Source: Peribacillus simplex
Lineage (GTDB): Bacteria; Bacillota; Bacilli; Bacillales; DSM-1321
Direction: 5' to 3'
NCBI RefSeq assembly: GCF_900156045.1
Contig: NZ_FTMX01000002.1
Span: forward strand, 1-64,000
DNA: 64,000 bases
Under the pieces are notes generated by a model. It had not been told where the DNA came from. It made no database searches and saw only the letters and a program-made list of their open reading frames with translations. The position numbers and the translations under genes are program-made. This document shows, one piece after another, positions 55,727 to 64,000 of the stretch; the first letter of the stretch is position 1; every line of letters starts with the position of its first letter.

Positions 55727-56953
55727 TTATTTGTCCCAGTTTTCCAGCGGGCTCACTAATGACAAGGAATGCTCCGTAAAGATCTGATTTGCCAATTCAT
55801 TGACGGTATCCTCTGTTACTTCGTCAATCTTGATGATGATATCATCAAGGGAACGGTGCTCACCCAACATTAGCTCATTTTTTCCGTTCCGGCTCATGCG
55901 GCTATTCGTGCTTTCAAGGCTGAGCATCAAACTTCCTTTAAGCTGCTCTTTACTATTCCTTAATTCCTTTTCCGTAATGCCATCCCTTTTTAAAGTATCC
56001 AATGTTTCCTGAATGGTTTCATAAAGGCTGTCAAGCTGGTTTGTGCCTGTCCCCCCATATACTGTCACCATACCGCTATCTTGATAGCTGGAATGATAGG
56101 AGTAAACGGAATAGGCAAGGCCGCGTTGCTCCCTGACGTCCTGGAATAGGCGGCTACTCATGCTCCCTCCAAGAATATTATTTAAGGTGATCAGGCTGTA
56201 TGTTTTATCATTGCCGATTTCCAAGCCTTTATAACCAAGGCATAAGTGGGCTTGTTCGGTATCTTTCTTACGGGTGATCCTATTTTCATGGAAGGAAGGT
56301 TTGACCAATTCAAGACGGTCTGCCCCTCCTTGATATGAGCCAAAATAGTTTTCGACTTCCTGGATCAATTTTTCATCCACATTCCCAGCAATGGACACTA
56401 CTACTTTATCGGGTGTATACATGTCATGGACGTATTTTTTTAATGTATCACTATTGAAGGTTTCAAGCGTATTTTCCGTCCCAAGTATAGGATAGCCAAG
56501 GGGGTGGTTTTCATAAACCGCCTTGCTTAAGAGGTCATGGACAATGTCATCGGGTGTATCTTCGTACATTTTGATTTCTTCGTAGACGACATTTTTTTCT
56601 TTTTTCAATTCTTCCCCATCAAATGTTGAGTTGAAGAACATATCAGCAAGGATTTCAAGCGCATAGCTTGCATGGTTATCCATCACTTTGGCATAGTAGC
56701 ATGTATATTCCTTTGAAGTGAATGCATTCACCTGTCCACCAATACTATCGAACGACTCGGCAATTTCCCGCGCATTTCTCGTAGTTGTCCCTTTGAAGAA
56801 CATATGCTCCAGGAAATGTGAAACCCCATTCAATTCTGGTGTTTCATTTCTTGAACCTGTCTTAATCCATACTCCAATTGCTGCTGAGCGTACAGTTGGA
56901 ATATTCTCCAATACAATTCTAACTCCATTTTGACACGTGTATTTCTTAATCAA
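55727..56953 (-). CDS. mlpA: M16 family processing peptidase MlpA (YmxG)
   Basis: A 408-residue zinc peptidase of family M16 with the inverted motif HFLEH at 46-50 and the third ligand Glu in VVYEEIKMYEDTPDD. Related to mitochondrial processing peptidase beta. In B. subtilis it is linked to regulation of extracellular protease expression. GGGAGGA lies upstream of the ATG. It lies between ylxY and ymxH, and a second, unrelated M16 pair (ymfFH) is 18 kb away. Confidence 0.94.
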   Translation of the reverse strand: MIKKYTCQNGVRIVLENIPTVRSAAIGVWIKTGSRNETPELNGVSHFLEHMFFKGTTTRNAREIAESFDSIGGQVNAFTSKEYTCYYAKVMDNHASYALEILADMFFNSTFDGEELKKEKNVVYEEIKMYEDTPDDIVHDLLSKAVYENHPLGYPILGTENTLETFNSDTLKKYVHDMYTPDKVVVSIAGNVDEKLIQEVENYFGSYQGGADRLELVKPSFHENRITRKKDTEQAHLCLGYKGLEIGNDKTYSLITLNNILGGSMSSRLFQDVREQRGLAYSVYSYHSSYQDSGMVTVYGGTGTNQLDSLYETIQETLDTLKRDGITEKELRNSKEQLKGSLMLSLESTNSRMSRNGKNELMLGEHRSLDDIIIKIDEVTEDTVNELANQIFTEHSLSLVSPLENWDK

Positions 56954-56999
56954 CTAACATTCCTCCCAATCATTCTATGCTGCTATCGTTACCAATGTT

Positions 57000-57959
57000 T
57001 TATGGATTCGATCGCTCTTCATCTACTGCTTCCGAAACGGTAACAACATCTAAATCTTTCTTTTTTATTTCAATTATTAACGTCTCCAATGATTTTGCGG
57101 TAGATTCCGTCGGATGCATCAATATAAATGCTCCAGGGTGTATCTTAGAAAGCACTCTTTGTTGAAGGACTTCAGGGCTTGGCTTTTGCCAGTCGATCGT
57201 ATCCACACTCCACATGGCGGTCTCCATACCGAAAGAATCCGCGATTTTCACCGTTTCATCCCGGTAGCTTCCACTTGGTGGTGCGAACCATTTCATTTTC
57301 AAACCTGTAACCGCTTCAATGACTTCATTCGTTTTTCGAATCTCCTCACGTGTAGCTTGTGCGGATATGTTTTTCATATCGGGATGTGAATAAGAATGAT
57401 TTCCAATTTCATGCCCGCCGCCCTTAATCATCTTGGCCAAATCAGGATTTTTCTTGGTCCAATTCCCTTCAAGGAAAAAAGTGGCCTTGACATTATTCTT
57501 TTTTAACACGGCAAGCATATCTTGTAAGTATTCATTCCCCCAGGCCACATTGATTAAAAATGAAACCACTGGCTTTTCGGGGTGGGCCCGGTAAATCGGG
57601 GCCGGATCCAGATCCTCCATATGAATCTTTGCAGGGACCTGCTGAAATACCAGCTTATCCTTATCGAACACGCCCTCCTTCTTCATGGCTTTATACGATT
57701 CATCAATATTTACCTTCAGGCCGTTATATGCAGGAACGGTTTTCCAAACAGAATCTATTCGTGCATCCTGTGGTGCAATCTCATATTTTTTTGTTGATTC
57801 TTTTATTTGTAAAAGAAGCTCGTCTTCTTGCTTCATTGAAGCAACTGAATCATTGGTTAATTGGGTCAAATAAACTTGTGTATATGGATTTTGCACTAAT
57901 AACCATGATATACCTGCAATGGCACTTATCGCAACTATCTGCTTCCATTTATTATTCAT
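57000..57959 (-). CDS. ylxY: YlxY, NodB-like polysaccharide deacetylase
   Basis: A 319-residue protein with an N-terminal signal anchor (IVAISAIAGISWLLV) and a C-terminal NodB domain from about residue 130. The metal histidines are present (EIGNHSYSHPDM; His187 and His191), but the first motif, normally TFDDG, reads INVAWG (136-141), so the catalytic Asp pair is missing. It is probably exported and may bind or weakly process peptidoglycan or be inactive. Position between pnpA and mlpA is conserved in bacilli. Confidence 0.9.
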   Translation of the reverse strand: MNNKWKQIVAISAIAGISWLLVQNPYTQVYLTQLTNDSVASMKQEDELLLQIKESTKKYEIAPQDARIDSVWKTVPAYNGLKVNIDESYKAMKKEGVFDKDKLVFQQVPAKIHMEDLDPAPIYRAHPEKPVVSFLINVAWGNEYLQDMLAVLKKNNVKATFFLEGNWTKKNPDLAKMIKGGGHEIGNHSYSHPDMKNISAQATREEIRKTNEVIEAVTGLKMKWFAPPSGSYRDETVKIADSFGMETAMWSVDTIDWQKPSPEVLQQRVLSKIHPGAFILMHPTESTAKSLETLIIEIKKKDLDVVTVSEAVDEERSNP

Positions 57960-58065
57960 TTTTTACGCCCCCTTCATACCAAAATGTATGAAGAAAACGG
58001 ACAAGGTAGAACATGACATGCTTATAACGCCATTCGCATAATGGATATTCCAATACTTTCAAACA

Positions 58066-58108
58066 AAAAAAGCATGCAGATTCACAAGGAATCGCATGCC
58101 GGATTTTC
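58066..58108 (-). terminator. Intrinsic terminator after pnpA
   Basis: On the minus strand GGCATGCGATTCC pairs with AATCTGCATGC (imperfect) around about 5 bases, followed by a run of seven T. It lies just after the pnpA stop. Confidence 0.75.
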
Positions 58109-58116
58109 ATTTTCCA

Positions 58117-60234
58117 TTACGATTGAGAAGGGTTGGCTGCCTCTTTTTGCTCTTTCAAGACCGCTTTACGGGAAAGGTTCACCCTTCCTTGCTTATCGAT
58201 CTCAGTAACTTTGACCAATAATTCATCGCCAAGTGAAACGACATCTTCCACTTTTCCGACTCTTTCTTCAGCCAGTTCAGAAATATGTACCAAACCGTCT
58301 TTACCATTGAAGATTTCAACGAAGGCACCGAACTTTTCGATACGTTTAACTTTACCTAAGTATAGTTCGCCCACTACGACTTCACGTACGATATCCTCAA
58401 TGATTTTCTTCGCTTTTTGAATCATTGGTTCATCAGTAGAAGAAATGAATACCGTTCCATCCTGTTCGATGTCGATTTTCACACCAGTTTCTTCAATGAT
58501 TTTGTTGATATGTTTTCCGCTCGGTCCAATTACATCACGGATCTTATCCGGATTTATGGACATTGTAACGATTTTTGGAGCATATTTGGATAACTGCTCA
58601 CGCGGTTGATTGATTGTTGACATCATTGATTCCAAAATATGCATCCGGCCATGTTTGGCTTGTAGTAAAGCTTCTTCAAGAATCTCTCTTGAAAGACCCT
58701 CAATCTTAATATCCATTTGTAGGGCAGTAACACCTTTTGAAGTCCCTGCGACTTTAAAGTCCATGTCTCCCAGATGATCTTCCATACCTTGAATATCCGT
58801 TAAGATTGTATAGTGCTCACCTGTTTTGACAAGACCCATAGCAATACCGGCAACTGGAGCTTTCAATGGAACACCGGCATCCATCATTGCCAAAGTGCTT
58901 GCACAGATACTTGCTTGTGAAGTTGAACCGTTTGATTCAAGGACTTCAGAAACAAGTCTGATTGTATACGGGAAGTCTTTATCGTTTGGAATGACAGGCT
59001 CCAATGCTCTTTCACCAAGTGCACCATGACCGATTTCACGGCGTCCTGCCCCACGGATAGGGCCAGTTTCACCAACACTGAAATGCGGGAAATTATAGTG
59101 GTGCATAAAACGTTTTGACTCTTCGGTTCCAAGTCCGTCCAGAATCTGCACATCACCGAGAGCACCTAATGTACAGATGGATAGCGCTTGAGTTTGTCCG
59201 CGCGTGAACAATCCGGAACCATGTGTACGGGGCAGAATGGTAACTTCCGATGATAATGGTCTGATTTCGTCAGGATTACGGCCATCCGGACGCACTTTTT
59301 CTTCCGTGATTAAACGGCGGACTTCGGATTTGACCAATTTATTCAGGATTTCCTTGATTTGCTTTAATTTTTCTTCATCAGTTTCTTCTTCATAATGAAC
59401 CAACACACGATCTTTTACTGCTTTGATCGCGTCTTCACGAGCATGTTTTTCCTGAACTTGTACAGCTTTGTTCAAGTCTGCTTCACATAGGCCTTTCACT
59501 TCTGCTTCCAGTTCAGCATTCACTTGATATAAAGTGACCTGCATTTTTTCCTTGCCGATTTCAGCAACGATTTTCTCTTGGAATGCAATGATCTTCTTGA
59601 TTTCATCATGTCCAAACATGATTGCTTCAAGCATGGTTTCCTCTGGTACTTCATTTGCTCCGGCTTCAACCATGTTGATAGCATCTTTAGTGCCGGCAAC
59701 CGTCAGATTGATGTCACTTTTGGCCAGTTGGTCAACAGTAGGGTTAATAATGAATTCATTATTGATTCTCCCCACCACAACTCCAGCAATTGGACCTTCG
59801 AACGGAATATCGGAAACTGAAAGTGCAAGGGAAGAACCTAGCATAGCTGCCATTTCCGTAGAGCAATCTTGATCGACACTCATGACCATGCTGATGATCT
59901 GAACATCGTTCCTGAAACCATCGGCGAAAAGCGGACGGATTGGACGATCGATTAAACGGCTTGCAAGAATTGCCCTTTCACTTGGTCGTCCTTCACGTTT
60001 GATGAAGCCTCCCGGAATTTTACCGACTGCATAAAGTCTTTCTTCATAGTTTACTGTCAAAGGGAAGAAGTCGACATTTCTAGGTTCCTTTGACGCTGTC
60101 GCAGTACTTAATACAGCAGTTTCTCCATAACGGACTAAAACTGCCCCGTTCGCTTGTTTGGCTAATTGCCCTATCTCTACCGTTACATTACGGCCGGCCC
60201 AGTCAAATGAATACGTATGTTTTTCCTGTCCCAT
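58117..60234 (-). CDS. pnpA: Polynucleotide phosphorylase
   Basis: A 705-residue PNPase: two RNase PH domains (about 1-230 and 310-540; the second carries the active site), a linking helical domain, a KH domain ([12 protein letters not shown] near 560) and an S1 domain ([18 protein letters not shown], about 620-690). It degrades RNA from the 3' end with phosphate in the cytoplasm and works with RNase Y. GAGAGGG precedes the ATG by about 9 bases. Tandem terminators separate it from rpsO upstream. Confidence 0.97.
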   Translation of the reverse strand: MGQEKHTYSFDWAGRNVTVEIGQLAKQANGAVLVRYGETAVLSTATASKEPRNVDFFPLTVNYEERLYAVGKIPGGFIKREGRPSERAILASRLIDRPIRPLFADGFRNDVQIISMVMSVDQDCSTEMAAMLGSSLALSVSDIPFEGPIAGVVVGRINNEFIINPTVDQLAKSDINLTVAGTKDAINMVEAGANEVPEETMLEAIMFGHDEIKKIIAFQEKIVAEIGKEKMQVTLYQVNAELEAEVKGLCEADLNKAVQVQEKHAREDAIKAVKDRVLVHYEEETDEEKLKQIKEILNKLVKSEVRRLITEEKVRPDGRNPDEIRPLSSEVTILPRTHGSGLFTRGQTQALSICTLGALGDVQILDGLGTEESKRFMHHYNFPHFSVGETGPIRGAGRREIGHGALGERALEPVIPNDKDFPYTIRLVSEVLESNGSTSQASICASTLAMMDAGVPLKAPVAGIAMGLVKTGEHYTILTDIQGMEDHLGDMDFKVAGTSKGVTALQMDIKIEGLSREILEEALLQAKHGRMHILESMMSTINQPREQLSKYAPKIVTMSINPDKIRDVIGPSGKHINKIIEETGVKIDIEQDGTVFISSTDEPMIQKAKKIIEDIVREVVVGELYLGKVKRIEKFGAFVEIFNGKDGLVHISELAEERVGKVEDVVSLGDELLVKVTEIDKQGRVNLSRKAVLKEQKEAANPSQS

Positions 60235-60433
60235 TTATTAAACCCCTCTCTGGATCTTCACTTAGAGGCTTAGTTTACCTAAACCTGTATTGGATTAAAT
60301 CATTTATATGTGAAAGTAACTGAACTCGAGTTAAAACCAAACTATTCCTATTATGCACGAAAAAAACAAGCATTAACAGTAAAATGAATAAAAATTTCAT
60401 TCATTTGATTATGTATATCCTGATCATTTATAA

Positions 60434-60463
60434 ATGGAAAAGGACCCGGCTCCTGCCGAGTCC
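60434..60463 (-). terminator. Second terminator between rpsO and pnpA
   Basis: On the minus strand GGACTCGGC pairs with GCCGGGTCC (one G-T pair) around a 4-base loop, followed by TTTTCCATTT. It lies about 60 bases beyond the rpsO terminator. The 319-base gap 60235-60553 also contains the pnpA leader and no ORF. Confidence 0.6.
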
Positions 60464-60524
60464 CAAGGACGAAGGCCCAGCCTTAAGTAGAACACGTCCA
60501 AATCATTTGATTAACATCAAAAAA

Positions 60525-60540
60525 GCGGGAAATTTCCCGC
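60525..60540 (-). terminator. Intrinsic terminator after rpsO
   Basis: GCGGGAAATTTCCCGC is a self-complementary stem followed on the minus strand by TTTTTTGATG, right after the rpsO stop. Confidence 0.8.
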
Positions 60541-60553
60541 CTTCCTGAAAAAA

Positions 60554-60823
60554 TTATCTACGTAGACCTAATTTGTTAATTAGTGTACGGTAACGAGTAA
60601 CGTCTTTGTTACGTAGGTAAGTTAAAAGATTACGACGTTTACCTACCATTTTTAGAAGACCGCGACGTGAATGGTGGTCTTTTTTGTGTGTGCGTAAGTG
60701 ACCGTTCAAGTTGTTGATTTCTTCTGTTAATACTGCGATTTGAACTTCTGGAGATCCAGTGTCAGTATCGTGAGTTCTGAACTCAGCGATAAGTTCGTTT
60801 TTGCGTACTTGTGTAATTGCCAT
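60554..60823 (-). CDS. rpsO: 30S ribosomal protein S15
   Basis: An 89-residue S15, starting [19 protein letters not shown] and containing [19 protein letters not shown], the 16S rRNA contact region. It binds early to the 30S platform. The ATG at 60823 is set by AGGAGG 8 bases upstream; a longer reading from 60856 is not credible. It stands between ribC and pnpA, the usual location. Confidence 0.98.
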   Translation of the reverse strand: MAITQVRKNELIAEFRTHDTDTGSPEVQIAVLTEEINNLNGHLRTHKKDHHSRRGLLKMVGKRRNLLTYLRNKDVTRYRTLINKLGLRR

Positions 60824-60958
60824 GTTATTATTCCTCCTAAAATTCTGTAAAATCACCTATTACCGAGCCAGCGTCGGAGTCTCGACTAGCCAAGCAATGG
60901 TTATTTTCATACATACAATAGAATACATGTTTTTCATTAAAATTGCAAGTCTTGTCTT

Positions 60959-61909
60959 TTATGCTCCAAGCTTTGCAAAATAGGCTATTGCATTTTGCTT
61001 ATCCGTTTCGATCTGTGCGACCAATGCTTCAAGTCCGGAAAATTTTTGTTCACTCCGAAGTCTTGTATGCCATTCCACCGATACCTGGTTGCCATAAATA
61101 TCTCCCGAGAACTCCAATACATGAACCTCTACAGTGGGATACTTAGGCTTTTCTTCGTGGAACGTAGGTTTGTACCCGACATTGCAAACACCATTATACC
61201 ATTTACCGCTTATTTTGATCCTGACGGCATATACGCCTGCAGCCGGGAAGATATAATCGTCACTTACTTCAATATTAGCGGTGGGGAAACCCAACTTCCT
61301 GCCCCGCTTTTCACCGTGTACGACATGACCTTTCGTTAAATAGCGGCGGCCAGCCAAATGATAAAAGTCGGAAAAGTTGCCATTACCGAGAGTTTCCCTG
61401 ATTCTCGTCGAGCTAACCTTTTCATCCTCAAGTGTCTGTTTTTCAACGACTGTCTGCGAGAACCTTCCCTGTGCATAAACAGGCAAATCTTCCATCGTTC
61501 CTTGACCATAGCGACCGTATGAATAATCAAAGCCAGCAACTACGTGACGGACATTCAGCCCGGCAATGTATTCGTCAACGAACCGTTCCGGCAGTACCGA
61601 AGCAAATTCCTTGCTGAAATGGACAATGAATAAATAATCGATCTCCATCGACTCTATGATATCCACCTTATCTTCAAGTGGAGTGATATAGCGGATATTT
61701 TCCGTTTTCCTACCCAGTACTGCAGAAGGATGCGGGTCAAATGTCATGACTGCTGACTTAAGATTCATTTCATCGGCTTTTTTCTTGGCGGTTTGAATGA
61801 CAATCTGATGACCTTTATGTATACCATCAAAAAATCCAAGCGCCATTACAAGCTCGGGAAAATCATCCGAATTAAATTGATGAGGATGCTCTATTGCGAT
61901 CACTTTCAC
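60959..61909 (-). CDS. ribC: Bifunctional riboflavin kinase/FMN adenylyltransferase
   Basis: A 316-residue RibC/RibF. The N-terminal FAD synthetase domain has ALGFFDGIHKGHQ (about 24-36) and SSTRIRETL. The C-terminal riboflavin kinase domain has GKRGRKLGFPTANIE (about 200-215). It makes FMN and FAD from riboflavin. It follows truB on the same strand with a short gap; no FMN riboswitch was seen. Confidence 0.96.
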   Translation of the reverse strand: MKVIAIEHPHQFNSDDFPELVMALGFFDGIHKGHQIVIQTAKKKADEMNLKSAVMTFDPHPSAVLGRKTENIRYITPLEDKVDIIESMEIDYLFIVHFSKEFASVLPERFVDEYIAGLNVRHVVAGFDYSYGRYGQGTMEDLPVYAQGRFSQTVVEKQTLEDEKVSSTRIRETLGNGNFSDFYHLAGRRYLTKGHVVHGEKRGRKLGFPTANIEVSDDYIFPAAGVYAVRIKISGKWYNGVCNVGYKPTFHEEKPKYPTVEVHVLEFSGDIYGNQVSVEWHTRLRSEQKFSGLEALVAQIETDKQNAIAYFAKLGA

Positions 61910-61942
61910 CTTTCAATCTCCTCTTTCCGGCGGTAAAACGGT

Positions 61943-62863
61943 CTATAATTCTTGTGCCAATACTTTTACAGGTTTAATTAATCCCACTTTTGTCGGATGT
62001 ATTTGATAAATGGCAATGGCCTTATCTGCTGGATCGACCATCACAAAAGGCTTCCCTTTTTCAACAACAACATCCTTTGTTTGTTCCAATACCGCACCGT
62101 TAAGTACTTTCTTTGCTACTTTATCACTAATCTGAAATTTGGGCAAATGAAATAATCCCCGCTCCAAAGGCAACAGAAATTCATCCGTTTGTCCACTTTC
62201 CATGAAATCTTCCACTTCAGCAAATGTGAAACAGTCCTCCTGCTTAAAACCTGCTGATTCAATACGTGTCAAGTCTGACATGTGGGCAGGAAAACCCAGT
62301 TCTTCACCCATCATGACTGCAAGAGTCCGAATATACGTTCCTTTGCTGCATTTGACCCGAAAACGAAAAGAAATGGTTTCCCCTTTAAATTCAGAACGAT
62401 CATCGAGAAGGGTGATTTCATAGATGGACACCTCCCTTGTCGGCCTCTCCACTTCTATCCCTGCACGGGCATATTCATATAACTTCTTCCCGTTTACTTT
62501 TACCGCTGAAAACATCGGCGGCGTCTGTTCAATTTTCCCAGTCAATGTTTCCAGTACTTCAAGAATCCGTTTACGCTGAATCACTTGATCAATCTTCTTC
62601 TCTTCCACTTTTTCACCGCTAGCGTCTTCAGTTGTCGTTGAAAAACCAAGGGTCACTTCCCCTTCATACGCTTTACCGGCTTCTGTCAAATATTCGGCTA
62701 TCTTAGTTGCCCTGCCAATGCAAATAGGCAATACCCCTGTTACCTCAGGATCTAAAGTACCTGTATGCCCAACCTTTTTTGTCTTTAAAATCTTTCTTAA
62801 TTTAAAAACACAATCATGGGATGTCAATCCCTTGGGTTTCCATAATGGAAGAATACCGTTCAC
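61943..62863 (-). CDS. truB: tRNA pseudouridine(55) synthase TruB
   Basis: A 306-residue TruB. The catalytic Asp38 is in GHTGTLDPEVTGVL. A C-terminal PUA-like region follows. It forms pseudouridine 55 in the T-loop of tRNAs and acts as an RNA chaperone. GAGGTG is upstream of the ATG. It sits between rbfA and ribC. Confidence 0.97.
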   Translation of the reverse strand: MNGILPLWKPKGLTSHDCVFKLRKILKTKKVGHTGTLDPEVTGVLPICIGRATKIAEYLTEAGKAYEGEVTLGFSTTTEDASGEKVEEKKIDQVIQRKRILEVLETLTGKIEQTPPMFSAVKVNGKKLYEYARAGIEVERPTREVSIYEITLLDDRSEFKGETISFRFRVKCSKGTYIRTLAVMMGEELGFPAHMSDLTRIESAGFKQEDCFTFAEVEDFMESGQTDEFLLPLERGLFHLPKFQISDKVAKKVLNGAVLEQTKDVVVEKGKPFVMVDPADKAIAIYQIHPTKVGLIKPVKVLAQEL

Positions 62864-62958
62864 ACTTTCACCTCATCATTTATAAAACACCCTAAACAAC
62901 TATCATAAAGCAAAATGAATTCCAATTCCGAAAGGTGTTTTTCCTTTTTCAAAAAAAA

Positions 62959-63002
62959 GAGACCGACTTCAAGAAGTGCAAAGCACTTATTGAGTCGGCC
63001 TC
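62959..63002 (-). terminator. Intrinsic terminator after rbfA
   Basis: On the minus strand GGCCGACT pairs with AGTCGGTC, with an inner hairpin AAGTGC/GCACTT, followed by TTTTTTTT. It begins about 15 bases after the rbfA stop. Confidence 0.8.
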
Positions 63003-63016
63003 CTTTTACTGCTTGC

Positions 63017-63385
63017 TTATTCCTCGTCTTTTTCAGCCGGTTTATCCTCTGAATTGATTTGGGAAATCAACGACTCGATACGATTACCATAATCGACCGA
63101 TTCATCAAATTCAAAAAACAGCTCAGGGGTTTTGCGCAGGCGGATTCTCTGCCCAATTTCTGAACGCATGAATCCTTTCGCCTTAGCAAGACCTTGCAGG
63201 GTTTTCTCCCTTTGTTCCTGGTCACCCAAAACGGAAATATAAACTGTTGCCTGTTGTAAATCGCCTGTAACCGCGACATCCGTCACTGTTACAAATCCGA
63301 TTCTTGGATCTTTAATTTTTCGGCCGATAATTTCACTCAGCTCTTTTTTCATTTGTTCGCCAACACGATTTGAACGAAGGCTCAT
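63017..63385 (-). CDS. rbfA: 30S ribosome-binding factor A
   Basis: A 122-residue RbfA with the KH-like fold ([18 protein letters not shown]) and an acidic C-terminal tail. It binds the 30S subunit during late 16S rRNA maturation. GAGGTG is about 6 bases before the ATG. It lies between ylxP and truB. Confidence 0.97.
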   Translation of the reverse strand: MSLRSNRVGEQMKKELSEIIGRKIKDPRIGFVTVTDVAVTGDLQQATVYISVLGDQEQREKTLQGLAKAKGFMRSEIGQRIRLRKTPELFFEFDESVDYGNRIESLISQINSEDKPAEKDEE

Positions 63386-63402
63386 AATATCACCTCGATA
63401 GC

Positions 63403-63684
63403 CTAAAGCCAGTCTATATCTGTTATTGTTCGCTCTAGTTCCGGAAAAGAATCTAGAAATTTAAGGGCATTCTGAAGTTCCCGTTCAGTAGCCTTCCTTG
63501 AGGATGTTACGGTTACGATAGTAATCTTTGTCCGCTGCCATAAATCCTGAAAATCGGTCTCTGCTACAGAAATATTGAACTTCTGCTTAAGCCGTGTCAT
63601 GACACGCTGAAGCACGGCCCTTTTTTCTTTCAAAGAATGGGTGTCATGGATGATGCATTCACATTGGACAGAGCCAACGATCAT
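63403..63684 (-). CDS. ylxP: YlxP (DUF503) protein
   Basis: A 93-residue ferredoxin-like fold protein ([25 protein letters not shown] start). A role in ribosome assembly has been suggested from its position between infB and rbfA. The ATG overlaps the infB stop by 4 bases (ATGA), so translation is coupled. Confidence 0.94.
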   Translation of the reverse strand: MIVGSVQCECIIHDTHSLKEKRAVLQRVMTRLKQKFNISVAETDFQDLWQRTKITIVTVTSSRKATERELQNALKFLDSFPELERTITDIDWL

Positions 63685-64000
63685 TTACGTTCGATCTCTT
63701 CCATTACAAACGCTTCAATTACATCGCCTTCTTTAAGGTCGTTGTAATTTTTAATCGTAATACCGCACTCATAGTTCGTTGCCACTTCTTTTACATCATC
63801 TTTAAAACGTTTCAATGCATCAATTTCCCCTTCGTAAATGACGACACCTTGACGAATTAAGCGAATTCCGCTATCACGTGTAATTTTTCCTTCTGTAACG
63901 TAAGAACCGGCAATCGTACCAACTTTGGATACTTTGAAAGTCGTACGGACTTCAGCCTGACCGATGATTTTTTCTTCGAATTCAGGATCAAGCATCCCTT
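63681..64000 (-). CDS. infB: Translation initiation factor IF-2, C-terminal end
   Basis: The last 106 codons of infB are in the window; the frame runs open to the window edge. The sequence [38 protein letters not shown] and [17 protein letters not shown] belongs to domain IV (C2), which binds the formyl-methionyl end of the initiator tRNA. The GTPase domain lies outside. First gene of the block with ylxP and rbfA. Confidence 0.95.
   Translation of the reverse strand, partial: GMLDPEFEEKIIGQAEVRTTFKVSKVGTIAGSYVTEGKITRDSGIRLIRQGVVIYEGEIDALKRFKDDVKEVATNYECGITIKNYNDLKEGDVIEAFVMEEIERK

Noticed and set aside
60824-60958. FMN riboswitch near ribC
   Set aside because: Nothing resembling the RFN element was seen; ribC lies inside the truB-ribC-rpsO group.

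Overview
This window looks like a stretch of the chromosome of an aerobic, endospore-forming member of the Bacillaceae. The evidence is the sporulation genes (spoVS, cotE, spoVFA/spoVFB, spoIIIE, ymxH, mlpA) and the preserved Bacillus gene order infB-ylxP-rbfA-truB-ribC-rpsO-pnpA-ylxY-mlpA-ymxH-spoVFAB-asd-dapG-dapA-rnjB-tepA-ylzJ-spoIIIE-ymfC-nupNOPQ-ymfFHIJKM-pgsA-cinA-recA-rny-ymdB-spoVS, then korAB, tdh, miaB-ymcA-cotE-mutS-mutL. From remembered protein similarity a Peribacillus/Bacillus simplex-like species is plausible, but the genus is not proven here. Nearly everything from 12 kb to the right end lies on the minus strand. Genes are compact and usually end in a clear intrinsic terminator.

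Region 1 (1-12 kb) is the accessory part. It begins with the 3' end of a type II NADH dehydrogenase. Next comes a five-gene minus-strand operon in the order PTS IIB-IIC-IIA, GH4 phospho-glycosidase, YdjC/ChbG deacetylase. This is the gene order of a chitobiose (chb) operon. A divergent GntR/UTRA regulator faces it, with two matching inverted repeats between them. Then follow a small coding remnant with a Shine-Dalgarno and terminator but no start codon, a lone SAM methyltransferase, an SDR oxidoreductase, an OPT-family peptide transporter overlapping a PqqD-like protein, a cupin protein with a Tyr-rich tail, and about 1.2 kb of decayed sequence flanked by two copies of the mutL terminator.

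Region 2 (12-30 kb) holds mismatch repair (mutL, mutS), the coat morphogen cotE, ymcA/miaB, threonine dehydrogenase (without kbl beside it), an Arg/Asp-repeat Cys-rich protein, the 2-oxoacid:ferredoxin oxidoreductase korAB, a membrane-type dipeptidase, spoVS, ymdB, RNase Y and recA. recA has a good sigma-A promoter and a LexA (SOS) box.

Region 3 (30-48 kb) holds cinA, pgsA, the RodZ-like ymfM, ymfKJ, the ymfI/H/F set linked to EF-P modification, the guanosine ABC transporter nupNOPQ with a CodY-like box, the GntR regulator ymfC with a perfect palindrome at its promoter, a DUF6509-like gene, the DNA translocase spoIIIE with a LexA-like box at its promoter, and tepA/ylzJ.

Region 4 (48-64 kb) holds RNase J2, the DAP/lysine/dipicolinate genes (dapA, dapG, asd, spoVFB, spoVFA), ymxH, mlpA, ylxY, pnpA, rpsO, ribC, truB, rbfA, ylxP and the 3' end of infB. 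This is a translation and RNA-processing block joined to spore dipicolinic acid synthesis.

No tRNA, rRNA, insertion sequence, prophage or CRISPR array was recognised, and no new defence or mobile system is evident. The most unusual items are the Arg/Asp-repeat protein, the OPT/PqqD pair, the startless small ORF, the duplicated mutL terminator with decayed sequence between the copies, and the SOS-like box at spoIIIE. All sites and similarities were read by eye; no database search was possible.
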